From NCBI GenBank assembly GCA_013396655.1, contig WBMV01008568.1, forward strand, positions 1,221,329 through 1,285,328: 64,000 nt of DNA. The letters are read 5' to 3'. Below the pieces are notes generated by a model. The model saw nothing but the letters and a program-made list of their open reading frames with translations, was not told the origin of the DNA and made no database searches. The number at the start of each line of letters is the position of its first letter. Position 1 is the stretch's first letter. This document shows positions 51,301-58,400 of the stretch, one piece after another. Source of the DNA: Campylorhamphus procurvoides. Lineage: Eukaryota; Chordata; Aves; Passeriformes; Dendrocolaptidae. The position numbers were made by a program, and so were the translations under genes.

Positions 51301-53971
51301 TGTTGCTAATATATAAGGTACTGCTTTCTAAGGTGAATGTGTACTTTATCTAAGAAAACAATTTAATTTGTATACTTAAATGTTTCAGAATGCTTGATTC
51401 ATATTTGGAATAAGGAAAACCAATTAGGATTTATATCATAGAATGTTAAAGGGTTAGAATGGACCTTAAGGATTATCTAGTTCCAACTCCCTCTACCGTG
51501 GCAGGGATACCTCCCACTAGACAAGGTTGCTCAAGGCCTTACCCAACTTCACCCTCTCATTGCCATTTTGTTAATTTTCCCCTAAACATTTTTCCCAGCC
51601 TTGTACATCTTCTATTCCTTATCAGTGCTACTGGAAACAGCCCAGCAAAAGTTTGGAATTGCCAGATGTAACAATACAATTTTACATTCAAGCTGCAACA
51701 TGTAGTAGAAATGCAGCTGTCTATATTTCCATGCTGAGATCATAGACAGAAAAATGTTTTACTAATTAAAAAATTTACAAATTGAGAGCAACAGAAGCAT
51801 TGTGATCTTTAGAAGTTTTATTTACTGTTGTCTGTGATACTTCAAGAGTTGCTGTCATAAACCAAGTGTTGTCCTCCCATTTGCAAAGATTACATATCTG
51901 AAGACCCAATAATGTATATATACATTAATAATACAGCACTTGCACAGAACTAGAACTCGATCCCTTTTAGCGTTGAGGAACAATGTTCTTGGAATACCTT
52001 CTCTGCTAAAAGTTTTTCTGCTAATGGCTCCTTGTTGGTGCCTTTACAGTATAAAACATAAAAAAGAATTTTTAAAATATCTATCCTAAGCAAATTTAAA
52101 TAATTACTGTGCTTTACATTTACACAACTGTGTGACCATGCAGCTTTCTTTAAAGACTTGTCCTTTGTGATGAAAAGAACTGCCTCCAAGATTCTTAGAA
52201 TATCTGTCTATAGGATGCTTTGAGAGACTCACAAATTCACTGTGGAGTATTTATGATGAAGATAAAAGTCTATTCAATTACTGTTTTGAAAATATGGCAT
52301 TAAAATGTTTACGTGCACATATATGTTAATCCAGAAACAACATTAATCCGGAAAGAACTTTCTTAAGAGAAAACATGCAGGTATTGAACAACAGAAGTCC
52401 AGAGACTTTGCAGCTGGAGAGAGAACAAAGAGAGAGGCATGCAAATGCCTTCTGCCCCAAGGCAAGGCTCGTACGCCAGCTGAGCTAAAACGAGTGCCTC
52501 TTAAACTTCTACGCTTTAGTCCACACAGACAGCTATGATATCTGAACATCAGTATACACTCAACAGAACACCCCTACGCACGCCTGATTTTAAACCTTGC
52601 CTTTTCCTGCTCTAACTCCGCGAACTCGAGCGAGTCCCGCCCCCGGCACCAGCAGTGGGGCCACGGCGGGGCTGGGGCTGCTCCGGGGCGAGCCTGAGGA
52701 GGAGCCCGGGGCGCGCCTGCCCACCGAGCTCACACCTCCCCGCATCCTCCTCCTCCTCCTCGCCGGGGCGGGGCTCGGCCCAGCGCTCCCAGCCCCTCAC
52801 GGGGGTGCACGGAGGAGCCCGCGGTGCTGAGGGGACGGGCACCGGCACNNNGGCCGGGCCGGGCCCCGCCTCGCCTCGGCCGCCGGGGCGGAGCGGAGCG
52901 GAGCGGCCCTGCCCTGCTCGGCCCAGCCCTGCCCTGCCCAGCCCTGCTCGGCCCGGCCCGCTCCCCGTGGGCACCGCCCGTGGGCTCAGGCACTGTTGGC
53001 TGAAATACCAGCAGACTTCAAGTGACCCCGCTGTTTTTAACTGTGCCCTGTTATTTGCTGTCCTATTAGCAAGGGCCGTTTCGAGTCGGAATAAGCGCCA
53101 AGACAATTCCGTTTTAATCCTTACTCGGGTAAAATGTCCTTCGGAGCCATGGAGCCCTGGTCGAGAACAGATTGCTGTGAACAACACTGTTTTCAATTTT
53201 GCAGACTCTGTCAGTTCCTTTAGTTCATTAGTTTTTGAAGGGAAATTATAAAACTCAGACATTTTGAGATTAAAAAAATTGGGATACAATTACTCAGAGT
53301 TTGTGCGTACTGTAAGATTTGATTGCAAACATCAACCAAAGTAAAAATCCCTAGGGATGCTGGCAGAATAACTACGTTTGTGCTGTGAAAATCTTTGGTG
53401 GATAAACATGAACAAGATTGCTAAAATCACATCACTGGCATTTTAAGAGATCATTCTGGTTTTATTGTTTTTGTCTCACTGAAACAGTTTGTCCAAGATG
53501 CATGAGAGGGATACCCAGGCTAGCAAGTTCAGTGTCAGGTGGAAAGATGGAGAAACAGAACTGCCCGTCCCAGGACTATAGTTTATTCCAATATGGGAGT
53601 AAGTGGCTTGAACTGAAGTCGTAGTTATAGACAGTTGGGTTTTGGTTGTCCTATAAACAGTGCACAGGTGTATTGGATTTGCATGGTTTGGGGGAGAGCC
53701 GAGGGCTGGCTTCTGTGAGAAGCTGNGCCGGGGCGGGGCTCGGCCCAGCGCTCCCAGCCCCTCACGGGGGTGCACGGAGGAGCCCGCGGTGCTGAGGGGA
53801 CGGGCACCGGCACAGGCACAGGGACGGGGCCGCCCCTCACCGAGGCCCGGCCCGGCCCGCTACCTGCTCGCCGGGCGGCCTCTCCAGCAGCTGCGAGCAG
53901 AGATCCGCGCACTCCCGGAACTTCCTCCGCCTGAAGTAGCTCCAGGCCTGGAAGAGCGGCTCCAGTCCCAT
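12258..53971 (-). CDS. TTC8: TTC8 (BBS8), BBSome TPR subunit, whole gene (15 coding exons)
   Basis: TTC8 is a subunit of the BBSome, the coat-like complex that moves membrane proteins in and out of cilia; human loss causes Bardet-Biedl syndrome 8 or retinitis pigmentosa. Fifteen exons read on the minus strand join in frame (108, 30, 121, 64, 160, 90, 45, 86, 88, 111, 140, 175, 123, 84, 117 bp) to 513 codons plus stop, matching the roughly 505-515 residues I recall for human isoforms. Landmarks are the N-terminal AWSYFRRRKF segment, the acidic exon 3, the Arg/Pro/Thr-rich linker (about residues 88-165, with RPITGF and TPRTA), then TPR repeats from about residue 190 to the end, including DWWWKVQIGKCYYR, FNNLGLCCFYAQQYD and AEAYNNLAVLEMRKG, ending in HFAML. 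All introns are GT-AG. Identity is by recognition of the human family sequence. Exon 1 lies in a misordered contig, so the genomic span near the 5' end is unreliable. Confidence 0.97.
14027..14110 (-). CDS. TTC8: TTC8 exon 14 (residues 448-475)
   Basis: Encodes ARALLQTASSLAPHMYE and PHFNFAILSEK, matching human except for conservative changes. The donor is GTAATG. The intron to exon 13 (14111-15625) has no recognised elements. Confidence 0.97.
15626..15748 (-). CDS. TTC8: TTC8 exon 13 (residues 407-447)
   Basis: Encodes GIGDLNLAYQCFKLTLVHNN and DYAEAYNNLAVLEMRKGHVE then Q, a complete TPR. It is in phase 0 at both ends. The intron to exon 12 (15749-17025) shows nothing recognisable. Confidence 0.98.
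17026..17200 (-). CDS. TTC8: TTC8 exon 12 (residues 348-406)
   Basis: The longest coding exon. It completes Arg and encodes RLLQMGVYNCQLFNNLG, CCFYAQQYDMTLSSFERAL and ADVWYNLGHVAV, covering most of two TPRs with the usual NNLG and YNLG helix signatures. The intron to exon 11 (17201-18402) has no recognised elements. Confidence 0.98.
18403..18542 (-). CDS. TTC8: TTC8 exon 11 (residues 302-348)
   Basis: Encodes EMDNISSAAEYYKDVLKQD, then HVEAIACIGSNHFYSDQPE and IALRFY plus two bases of Arg. It contains a canonical TPR. The intron to exon 10 (18543-21646) holds a 1-kb CR1 and an abutting LTR fragment. Confidence 0.98.
18656..19661 (-). mobile_element. CR1 LINE, about 1 kb, in TTC8 intron
   Basis: The 3' tail at the left matches the 6112 copy. 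The minus-strand reading contains LFNIFINDLDTGLERIL, KFADYSKL, ERDLGVLVSGKLNMNQQC and YCVQFWALQCKK, the CR1 reverse transcriptase C-terminal region. The normal FADD catalytic box reads FADY, so the enzyme is inactive. The 5' side is cut off at the LTR fragment. Confidence 0.9.
19662..19967 (+). mobile_element. ERVL-type LTR, 3' part only
   Basis: Matches the last ~300 bp of the other two LTR copies (gctggggagggagg, tctcattatcctgctctgat, ctctccctgtccttatctc, cacctggcacccagcc) and ends CCACCACA. Its truncated 5' side abuts the CR1 at 18656-19661. Confidence 0.75.
21647..21757 (-). CDS. TTC8: TTC8 exon 10 (residues 265-301)
   Basis: Encodes VYLRLDQPVTALNLFKQGLD and RFPGEVTLICGIARIYE, a TPR motif. 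It is in phase 0 at both ends. The intron to exon 9 (21758-25354) carries a plus-strand CR1 tail at 24022-24465. Confidence 0.98.
24022..24465 (+). mobile_element. CR1 LINE 3' end
   Basis: Plus-strand CR1 with FQRRVTNMI, YEETIRALGLFRLKKRRLQG and a non-coding tail ending in attccatgattctatg, the family's octamer-type terminus. It is 5'-truncated. Confidence 0.88.
25355..25442 (-). CDS. TTC8: TTC8 exon 9 (residues 235-264)
   Basis: Completes Arg and encodes LGLYREAEKQFKSALKQQ then DMVDTILYLAK, a TPR motif. The donor is GTAAGT. The intron to exon 8 (25443-27878) contains an ERVL-type LTR fragment. Confidence 0.97.
26235..27184 (+). mobile_element. ERVL-type LTR fragment in TTC8 intron 8-9 region
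   Basis: Shares the order of modules of the 54383 copy: a gtatggcaaggttttgg start, gaagcttcccc, ggtgctccaggtgccagagc, gagcagagatccacctgcag, then the tail with ctctcccctgcc and ctggcatccagc. The central part is shorter than the full copy, and the last 60 bp are rearranged (a second 'cacctgg' motif) before an A-run at 27184-27195. I see no clear target-site duplication. Confidence 0.8.
27879..27964 (-). CDS. TTC8: TTC8 exon 8 (residues 207-235)
   Basis: Encodes ALDLAALATEHAQFKDWWWK and VQIGKCYY plus two bases of Arg, the start of the first well-conserved TPR helix pair. The acceptor is TTTTGCAAG, with A rather than a pyrimidine at -3, which is weaker than usual. The 6.3-kb intron to exon 7 (27965-34244) is the largest intron that can be measured reliably and is AT-rich without recognised elements. 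Confidence 0.97.
34245..34289 (-). CDS. TTC8: TTC8 exon 7 (45 bp, residues 192-206)
   Basis: A very short exon encoding ALFEYIFHHENDVKN, matching human ALFEYIFHHENDVKT. It has a TCTGGCAG acceptor and a GTGAGT donor and is in phase 0 at both ends. It is too short to appear as a long open frame and was found from the expected peptide. The intron to exon 6 (34290-37941) shows no repeats I recognise. Confidence 0.96.
37942..38031 (-). CDS. TTC8: TTC8 exon 6 (residues 162-191)
   Basis: Encodes ASMLTNPDGPFINLSRLN and AKYAQKPKLAK, near-identical to human. It starts and ends in phase 0. The 788-bp intron to exon 5 has a short C-run near 38122 and nothing else recognised. Confidence 0.96.
38820..38979 (-). 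CDS. TTC8: TTC8 exon 5 (residues 108-161)
   Basis: Encodes the Arg/Pro/Thr-rich linker with repeated RP-I/S-T motifs: PVTQSGRPITGF, RPSTQSGRPSTMEQ, TPRTALTARPITSAS and YVRLGT. The exon has a GTGAGT donor and a CTCTTCAG acceptor. Only 154 bp separate it from exon 4. Confidence 0.97.
39134..39197 (-). CDS. TTC8: TTC8 exon 4 (residues 87-108)
   Basis: Completes the split Arg and encodes PGTSLKLPGTSQGGGPSPAV, ending with two bases of the next Arg. It matches the human PGTSLKLPGT linker. The intron to exon 3 (39198-43504) is AT-rich and carries a CR1 tail at 41618-41905. Confidence 0.95.
41618..41905 (-). mobile_element. CR1 LINE 3' tail, older copy
   Basis: Reverse-complement CR1 tail (cacagaaccacagaatgg, ggaaaggacctgtggaggtc, tggtccaacc) followed by the diverged 3' part of the coding region (cagtttgtgcccactgtctc). 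Confidence 0.82.
43505..43625 (-). CDS. TTC8: TTC8 exon 3 (residues 47-87)
   Basis: Encodes AAWSLKTRALTEMVYVDE through LDENAIAQVA plus the first base of a split Arg codon. It is strongly acidic, like the human exon (TEMVY.DEID.DQEGIAEM). The acceptor is CTTATTCAG and the donor GTAAGA. The intron to exon 2A (43626-45888) shows no gene or clear repeat. Confidence 0.96.
45889..45918 (-). CDS. TTC8: TTC8 cassette exon 2A homologue (residues 37-46)
   Basis: This 30-bp exon encodes ELDSEYTVIQ, flanked by a pyrimidine-rich acceptor (CTCTCTTTTCAG) and a GTAAAA donor. It starts and ends in phase 0, so skipping keeps the frame. Its size and position match the retina-specific exon 2A of mammalian TTC8; against the human peptide as I recall it, five of ten residues agree (E1, D3, E5, V8, Q10). 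Photoreceptor-specific use in birds is inferred, not shown. Confidence 0.88.
46368..46392. repeat. (CA)n microsatellite, interrupted
   Basis: A run of AC units broken by one CTC, in TTC8 intron 1. Confidence 0.85.
46880..47320 (-). mobile_element. Old CR1 LINE fragment
   Basis: Diverged CR1 in reverse orientation: gaagggacttctgaagccct and ctagtccaaa at the 3' end, then ggatggaggctgcacaatg and aacctgctccactg. The right limit is uncertain. Confidence 0.65.
51437..51560 (-). mobile_element. CR1 LINE 3' end, short fragment
   Basis: atcatagaatgttaaagggt, then tggaccttaaggattatctag and ccaactccc...gggatacctcccac, the reverse complement of a CR1 3' end. It is about 120 bp and quite diverged. Confidence 0.7.
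52640..53030. promoter_or_regulatory. GC-rich CpG-dense block, TTC8 promoter region (split by misassembly)
   Basis: Sequence changes sharply from AT-rich to very GC-rich with many CpGs, GAGCG and CCTGC short tandem motifs and a TCC run at about 52745-52760. A 3-base N gap sits at 52849-52851. Together with 53727-53996, which carries exon 1, this is best read as a CpG-island promoter and early intron 1 of TTC8. In the corrected contig order, the part left of 52848 would be intron 1 and the part from 52852 would be upstream of the gene. Confidence 0.65.
52762..52848. repeat. 87-bp segment identical to 53727-53813 (contig-end overlap)
   Basis: The two 87-bp segments are the same base for base by eye, and this copy stops exactly at an N gap while the other begins right after one. 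That is the pattern of two contig ends from the same locus rather than a biological repeat. Confidence 0.9.
53443..53725. repeat. 283-bp segment identical to 54157-54439 (contig-end overlap)
   Basis: Both copies are 283 bp with no difference seen. This one ends at the N at 53726; the other begins immediately after the 160-N gap. It includes the first 57 bp of the solo LTR and its target-site duplication (53664-53668), which would be very unlikely in a true recent duplication bounded by gaps. Confidence 0.9.
53727..53813. repeat. Second copy of the 87-bp contig-end overlap
   Basis: Starts directly after the single N at 53726 and continues into intron 1 and exon 1 of TTC8. It shows that the exon 1 contig should join the sequence ending at 52848. 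Confidence 0.9.
53864..53971 (-). CDS. TTC8: TTC8 exon 1 (start codon, residues 1-36)
   Basis: The exon begins MGLEPLFQAWSYFRRRKF and ends PPGEQ, followed by a GTAGCG donor. The ATG has A at -3 and G at +4, a strong start context, and no other ATG occurs in the 25 bp visible before the N gap. The human protein starts a few residues earlier with a slightly different leader. The following intron, as assembled (45919-53863), contains the contig-order error; in the corrected order it would be about 7.0 kb. It also holds CR1 fragments at 46880 and 51437. Confidence 0.93.
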
Positions 53972-53996
53972 CCTGCCGGCGCCTCCTGGGCTCGGG

Positions 53997-54156
53997 NNNN
54001 NNNNNNNNNNNNNNNNNNNNNNNNNNNNNNNNNNNNNNNNNNNNNNNNNNNNNNNNNNNNNNNNNNNNNNNNNNNNNNNNNNNNNNNNNNNNNNNNNNNN
54101 NNNNNNNNNNNNNNNNNNNNNNNNNNNNNNNNNNNNNNNNNNNNNNNNNNNNNNNN
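53997..54156. other. Assembly gap (160 N)
   Basis: A run of N just 5' of the TTC8 start codon. It hides the transcription start and most of the 5' untranslated region. Further unknown bases are at 52849-52851 and 53726. Confidence 1.
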
Positions 54157-54439
54157 TTAAGAGATCATTCTGGTTTTATTGTTTTTGTCTCACTGAAACA
54201 GTTTGTCCAAGATGCATGAGAGGGATACCCAGGCTAGCAAGTTCAGTGTCAGGTGGAAAGATGGAGAAACAGAACTGCCCGTCCCAGGACTATAGTTTAT
54301 TCCAATATGGGAGTAAGTGGCTTGAACTGAAGTCGTAGTTATAGACAGTTGGGTTTTGGTTGTCCTATAAACAGTGCACAGGTGTATTGGATTTGCATGG
54401 TTTGGGGGAGAGCCGAGGGCTGGCTTCTGTGAGAAGCTG
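54157..54439. repeat. Second copy of the 283-bp contig-end overlap
   Basis: Begins at the first base after the N gap and runs on into the intact solo LTR, so this is the copy in its proper long-range context. Confidence 0.9.
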
Positions 54440-55431
54440 CTAGGAGCTTCCTGTTTGTCAACAGAGCCACTGGCCAAGGCTGATGGTGGGAGCACATCTG
54501 GGATAACATTTAAAAATAGGGAAAAAAACTATGCAACTGCAGCCCAAGACAGGAGTGAAAATACGTGAAACAACTATGCAGGCACCAAGGTCAGTGGAAG
54601 GAGAGGGAGCAGGTGCTCCAGGTGCCAGAGCACAGTCCCTGCAGCCTGGGGTGAAGATCATGGTGAGGCAGCTGTGCCCCAGCAGCCCATGGAGGTCCAC
54701 AGGAGAGCAGAGATCCACCTGCAGCCACTGGAGGACCCTATGCCACAGGAGGTGGATGCTTGAAGCAAGCTGTGACCTCATGGTAAGTCAATGCTGGAGC
54801 AGGCTCCTGGCAGGACCTGTAGCCCTGTGGAGAGAGAAGCCCACTCTGGAGCAGGACTTGTGACTCCATGGGGGACCCATGCTGGAGCAACCTGTTCCTG
54901 AAGGACTGCATCCTGTGGAAAATGAGCCACTCTTGGGTAGTTTGTGAAGAATGGTAGACCCTGGGAAGGACTTACATTGGAGAAGTTCATGGAGGACAGT
55001 CTCCCATGGGAGAGACCACATGCTGGAGCAGGGTAAGGACTCCTCTCCTTGAGGAGGAAGGAGAAGCAATAACGGAGTGTGATGAACTGACCACGAACCC
55101 TTTTCCCCATTCCCTTATACTGCTGGAGGGGAGAAGGTAGAGAAAATTGGAAGTGAAGTCGAGCCTAGGAAGGATGAAGGGGTAGGAGGAAGGTGTTTAT
55201 AAGATTTAGTTTTTTATTTTTTATTGCCCTACTCTGACTTGATTGTTAATCAAATAATTTCCCTAAGCTGAGTATGATTTGCCTGGGAGTTTGTTGATGA
55301 GTGATCTCTCCCTGTCATAATCTCAACCCCTGAGCCTTTTGTTATATTTTCTCTCCCCTGCTCAGCTGAGATGGTAGTGACAGTGTAGCTTTGGTGGACA
55401 CCTGGCATCCAGCCAAGATGAACCCACCAAA
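54383..55431 (+). mobile_element. Solo LTR, avian ERVL type, nearly full length
   Basis: A 1049-bp element starting TGTATTGG and ending CCACCAAA (probably CCACCACA with one change). The 5-bp ACAGG at 54378-54382 is repeated at 55432-55436, a target-site duplication typical of ERVL insertions. The body has the repeated modules of avian ERVL LTRs (gctggagcaggctcctggca, ctgcagcc, ggaggtccac) and a 3' part with ctctccctgtc and ctggcatccagcc. No internal retroviral genes adjoin it. Antisense open frames over it are shadows. Confidence 0.85.
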
Positions 55432-55436
55432 ACAGG

Positions 55437-58400
55437 GAAACAGAGATCTGAGTGAAGCCTTTTTTGGTACCCATGCCATCCCCAGTTAATAACGGTGGAA
55501 AGGAAATAGTATAATAGTTTCTGTCTCTTTTCTGCTTTGTGTGTTTTATGGTCAGACTTAGCATGATGAGCAGGATGTGCTCTTCAGAGAGATTGTGAAC
55601 ATTGTTTAAACCCCTCAGATTTATTAAAAATATTAACTTGAAGTTCCTCCTGTGTGTATGTTTATGAGATTATCTGTTTTTGAATGCTTGCTGTTACCAT
55701 GTTAGGTAACTACCCAGCATGTCTGGGCTGCTACTTTTTTATGGAACATAATGTGAATGGCACTTTGAGTTTGTGGAGATACATTTTGAGGTCAGTTCAT
55801 TACTTCCAAGGTTGTTAGATTAAAATGCCAAACCCGTGTTAGTTGGTTTGCTGGAGACAAATAATGCCAGAATGTTTTATAGTTTCTGGTTTTAAAAGGC
55901 AGTTTTCTGTTGTGAACTGATGTCACCGCATCAGTTAAACACACCATTTATATGCGCAGGAAAACGGAGGAGACCAATAGCACCTAAAATGTATTGATTC
56001 CAACATTGTTATCCTAAAAAAACTCATAATTAAATGTATGTATTTATTTCTTTGTGGACACCTATTTTAAGTTTTAATATTTACCTGCAGACTATGAAGT
56101 AAATTAAATGTCTAAGGATGCTGAGAATGTTTGATTATAACAGTGTTTTTAATTATTTCCATTTTGACATAATGAATCAAAACAAAACACAATGAATCCA
56201 TGGTGGTGGATGAAGGTTTCTAAGTACTCTGTCAACCTGGGAGCACTCAGGTGAGCAAGTAGTGAATTAGTCATAGATATCATTGACTACTCCATGCTCT
56301 GGCTCACCTGAGGGTGTTTGGCTTGACAAGGAAACTGTTTTTATGCTTCCTAGACACAGGAATGAATCGTCAAGGTGGCTTGGCTTTCTATCTGAAAGCA
56401 GTGGAGACCCAGTAAGAGGTATAAAGGTATATGCTTTATATGGGGGATAAACTTGACTTTTCAGAAATAAAAGGGATGAAGCTGTGTGGCTGGAAACCAA
56501 CGAGAATAAAATGTAAGTCGTGTGAGCTGTTAGTATTTGGTCACTGGTCATGGGAGGATTCCTCCAAAAAGCAAGAAAAACAGTAAGCATTTCAAATAGC
56601 ACTTTTTAAGGGAGGGGTCTAAAAAGAATGCTTTTCAAATTAAAGAATTGCTGTATATTTAATCAGTAGTACACATATTACTTGACTTCAGCCATGCTTT
56701 TATAGCACCAATATTCTATCTATAACAGGAAAAGTCACAGTCTTCCAAAGTTAGACGAGTAGATACTGCCATAGGGCTTATCAGCAAAAGTGAGGGGAAG
56801 ATGGTCCTGCAGCAATTTTTGTTATGCTGTTGGAAAAGGTATTCATTACACTTAGTGATCAAGCTGAAGTAATGTCCTTATTGTCTGTGTGGAAAATATG
56901 TTTCACCATATGAAATGTTACAAGTAGTGTTTGATTGTGTGATATTATGAAAGGTGGAAGTTGCTTGTATTTAGTGCAATATAGGCTTGTCTGCATTCTT
57001 TCCCAAGAGTTTTGTAGTCTAGTGGTTAGTTCTTTCCATTACTTTAGGCAAAAATGCCTAATTTCATCATAATACTCAAAAATTGTCTAACTATAATGAA
57101 TCCCTCCATGTTTATTGTGTCAATGCTAGATTGGGACAATGATAGGTATGTGATATAACTATAGAAATCACCAGGGTTTATTAAAGAAGGGTCATCTGTT
57201 TGTCTTGTATAGGTATGCACATTCATTCACCTGCCCTTAGTTAGTATGCTTTGAGAGACTATTCTCACCCTCTGTGAAAGGACAAGAAATTCAGTGGTTC
57301 TGCTGTATTTACAGCTGGAGTATTGTGATGATATCAGTGTCCCATGGGTAATTTGAACCTTGCCTTCATTTGTTTGAACAAATAACAGAAAATTAAGGAA
57401 TCAGAAGTAAGGGTCAGTTCCTCTTCTGTCTATGGTTTATTCTTAATTTGAAAACTAGGTGTCCCTGATACAGGCAACCATAAGAACTCTTATGATCATT
57501 ATTTCTAAATTAAAATACCATGGAGCTTTACAGAATAGAACAAATCCATTATTATTTATATTTTTTCAGAAAACACATGGATTTACATAATTGCTTTCTA
57601 AAAAACATAAGTTTTGTGACAACTATAACTGGGTACTGGATTTTAGTCACATTTCAATTAATTGTTCAATTACTTGTTGCTTAGAGATTTAAATCTGTTT
57701 CTCAATTTTACCTTTTATTTTAATACAGTTTTTCTCTTCCTACTAACAAGGGTACTTTAAACTGATACTGAATACTGGCTCTGAATGGATAGATGTACTT
57801 AATATTTTTCTCATTTATAGATTCCTCCAGAATAAACTCTTGGTATGCCTAAAATGCTTTGCATTTTCCAAATATTTTTATGACTCTTCTGTGTCAGTCT
57901 CTTAATATTAGACTCTGAGTATGAGATATATGAATTAGCTTCTTAAAAAGTATGTATGGAAAAGGAGAGTAGGACAGGACCCACCAACACCTAATATCCT
58001 TCTCATTTTAAAAACATAGATGCTATAGATTGACTTTGCCTACCTCTGTAAGTCTCCCATGGGAGTCTTCTGTGCACCAAGCAATTATACTTGTTTCTTG
58101 AACTGGGAATGCTAATTCTCAGGCCTTATCTCTCATCATGAACTCACATTCTTACAACAAACCAGAAATAGAACCTAAAAATAATTATCAAAATTGTGTT
58201 GGTATCTTAAAATTTCTTAGACAGCTATGTGGATAAACATATCCCCTAGCAGCTAAGTCACTGAGATGCAAGTTACTCATCTCTCTCAAGATGAAAGATT
58301 ACAGACAAAAGATGTAATTTGCAGCTCAATACAATTAACAAGGACTTCAAAATTAATATTGATATTATCACCTGTAGATTGCCTCAGCTAGAGACGTCTG

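Noticed and set aside
52612..53289. 225-codon minus-strand open frame and a 198-codon plus-strand frame in the GC-rich region
   Set aside because: Both cross unknown bases and low-complexity GC-rich sequence with simple tandem motifs, and neither resembles a protein family. They are composition artefacts.
53443..54439. Apparent tandem duplication beside TTC8 exon 1
   Set aside because: Both repeat pairs end exactly at N gaps and are identical, which fits overlapping contig ends better than a biological duplication.
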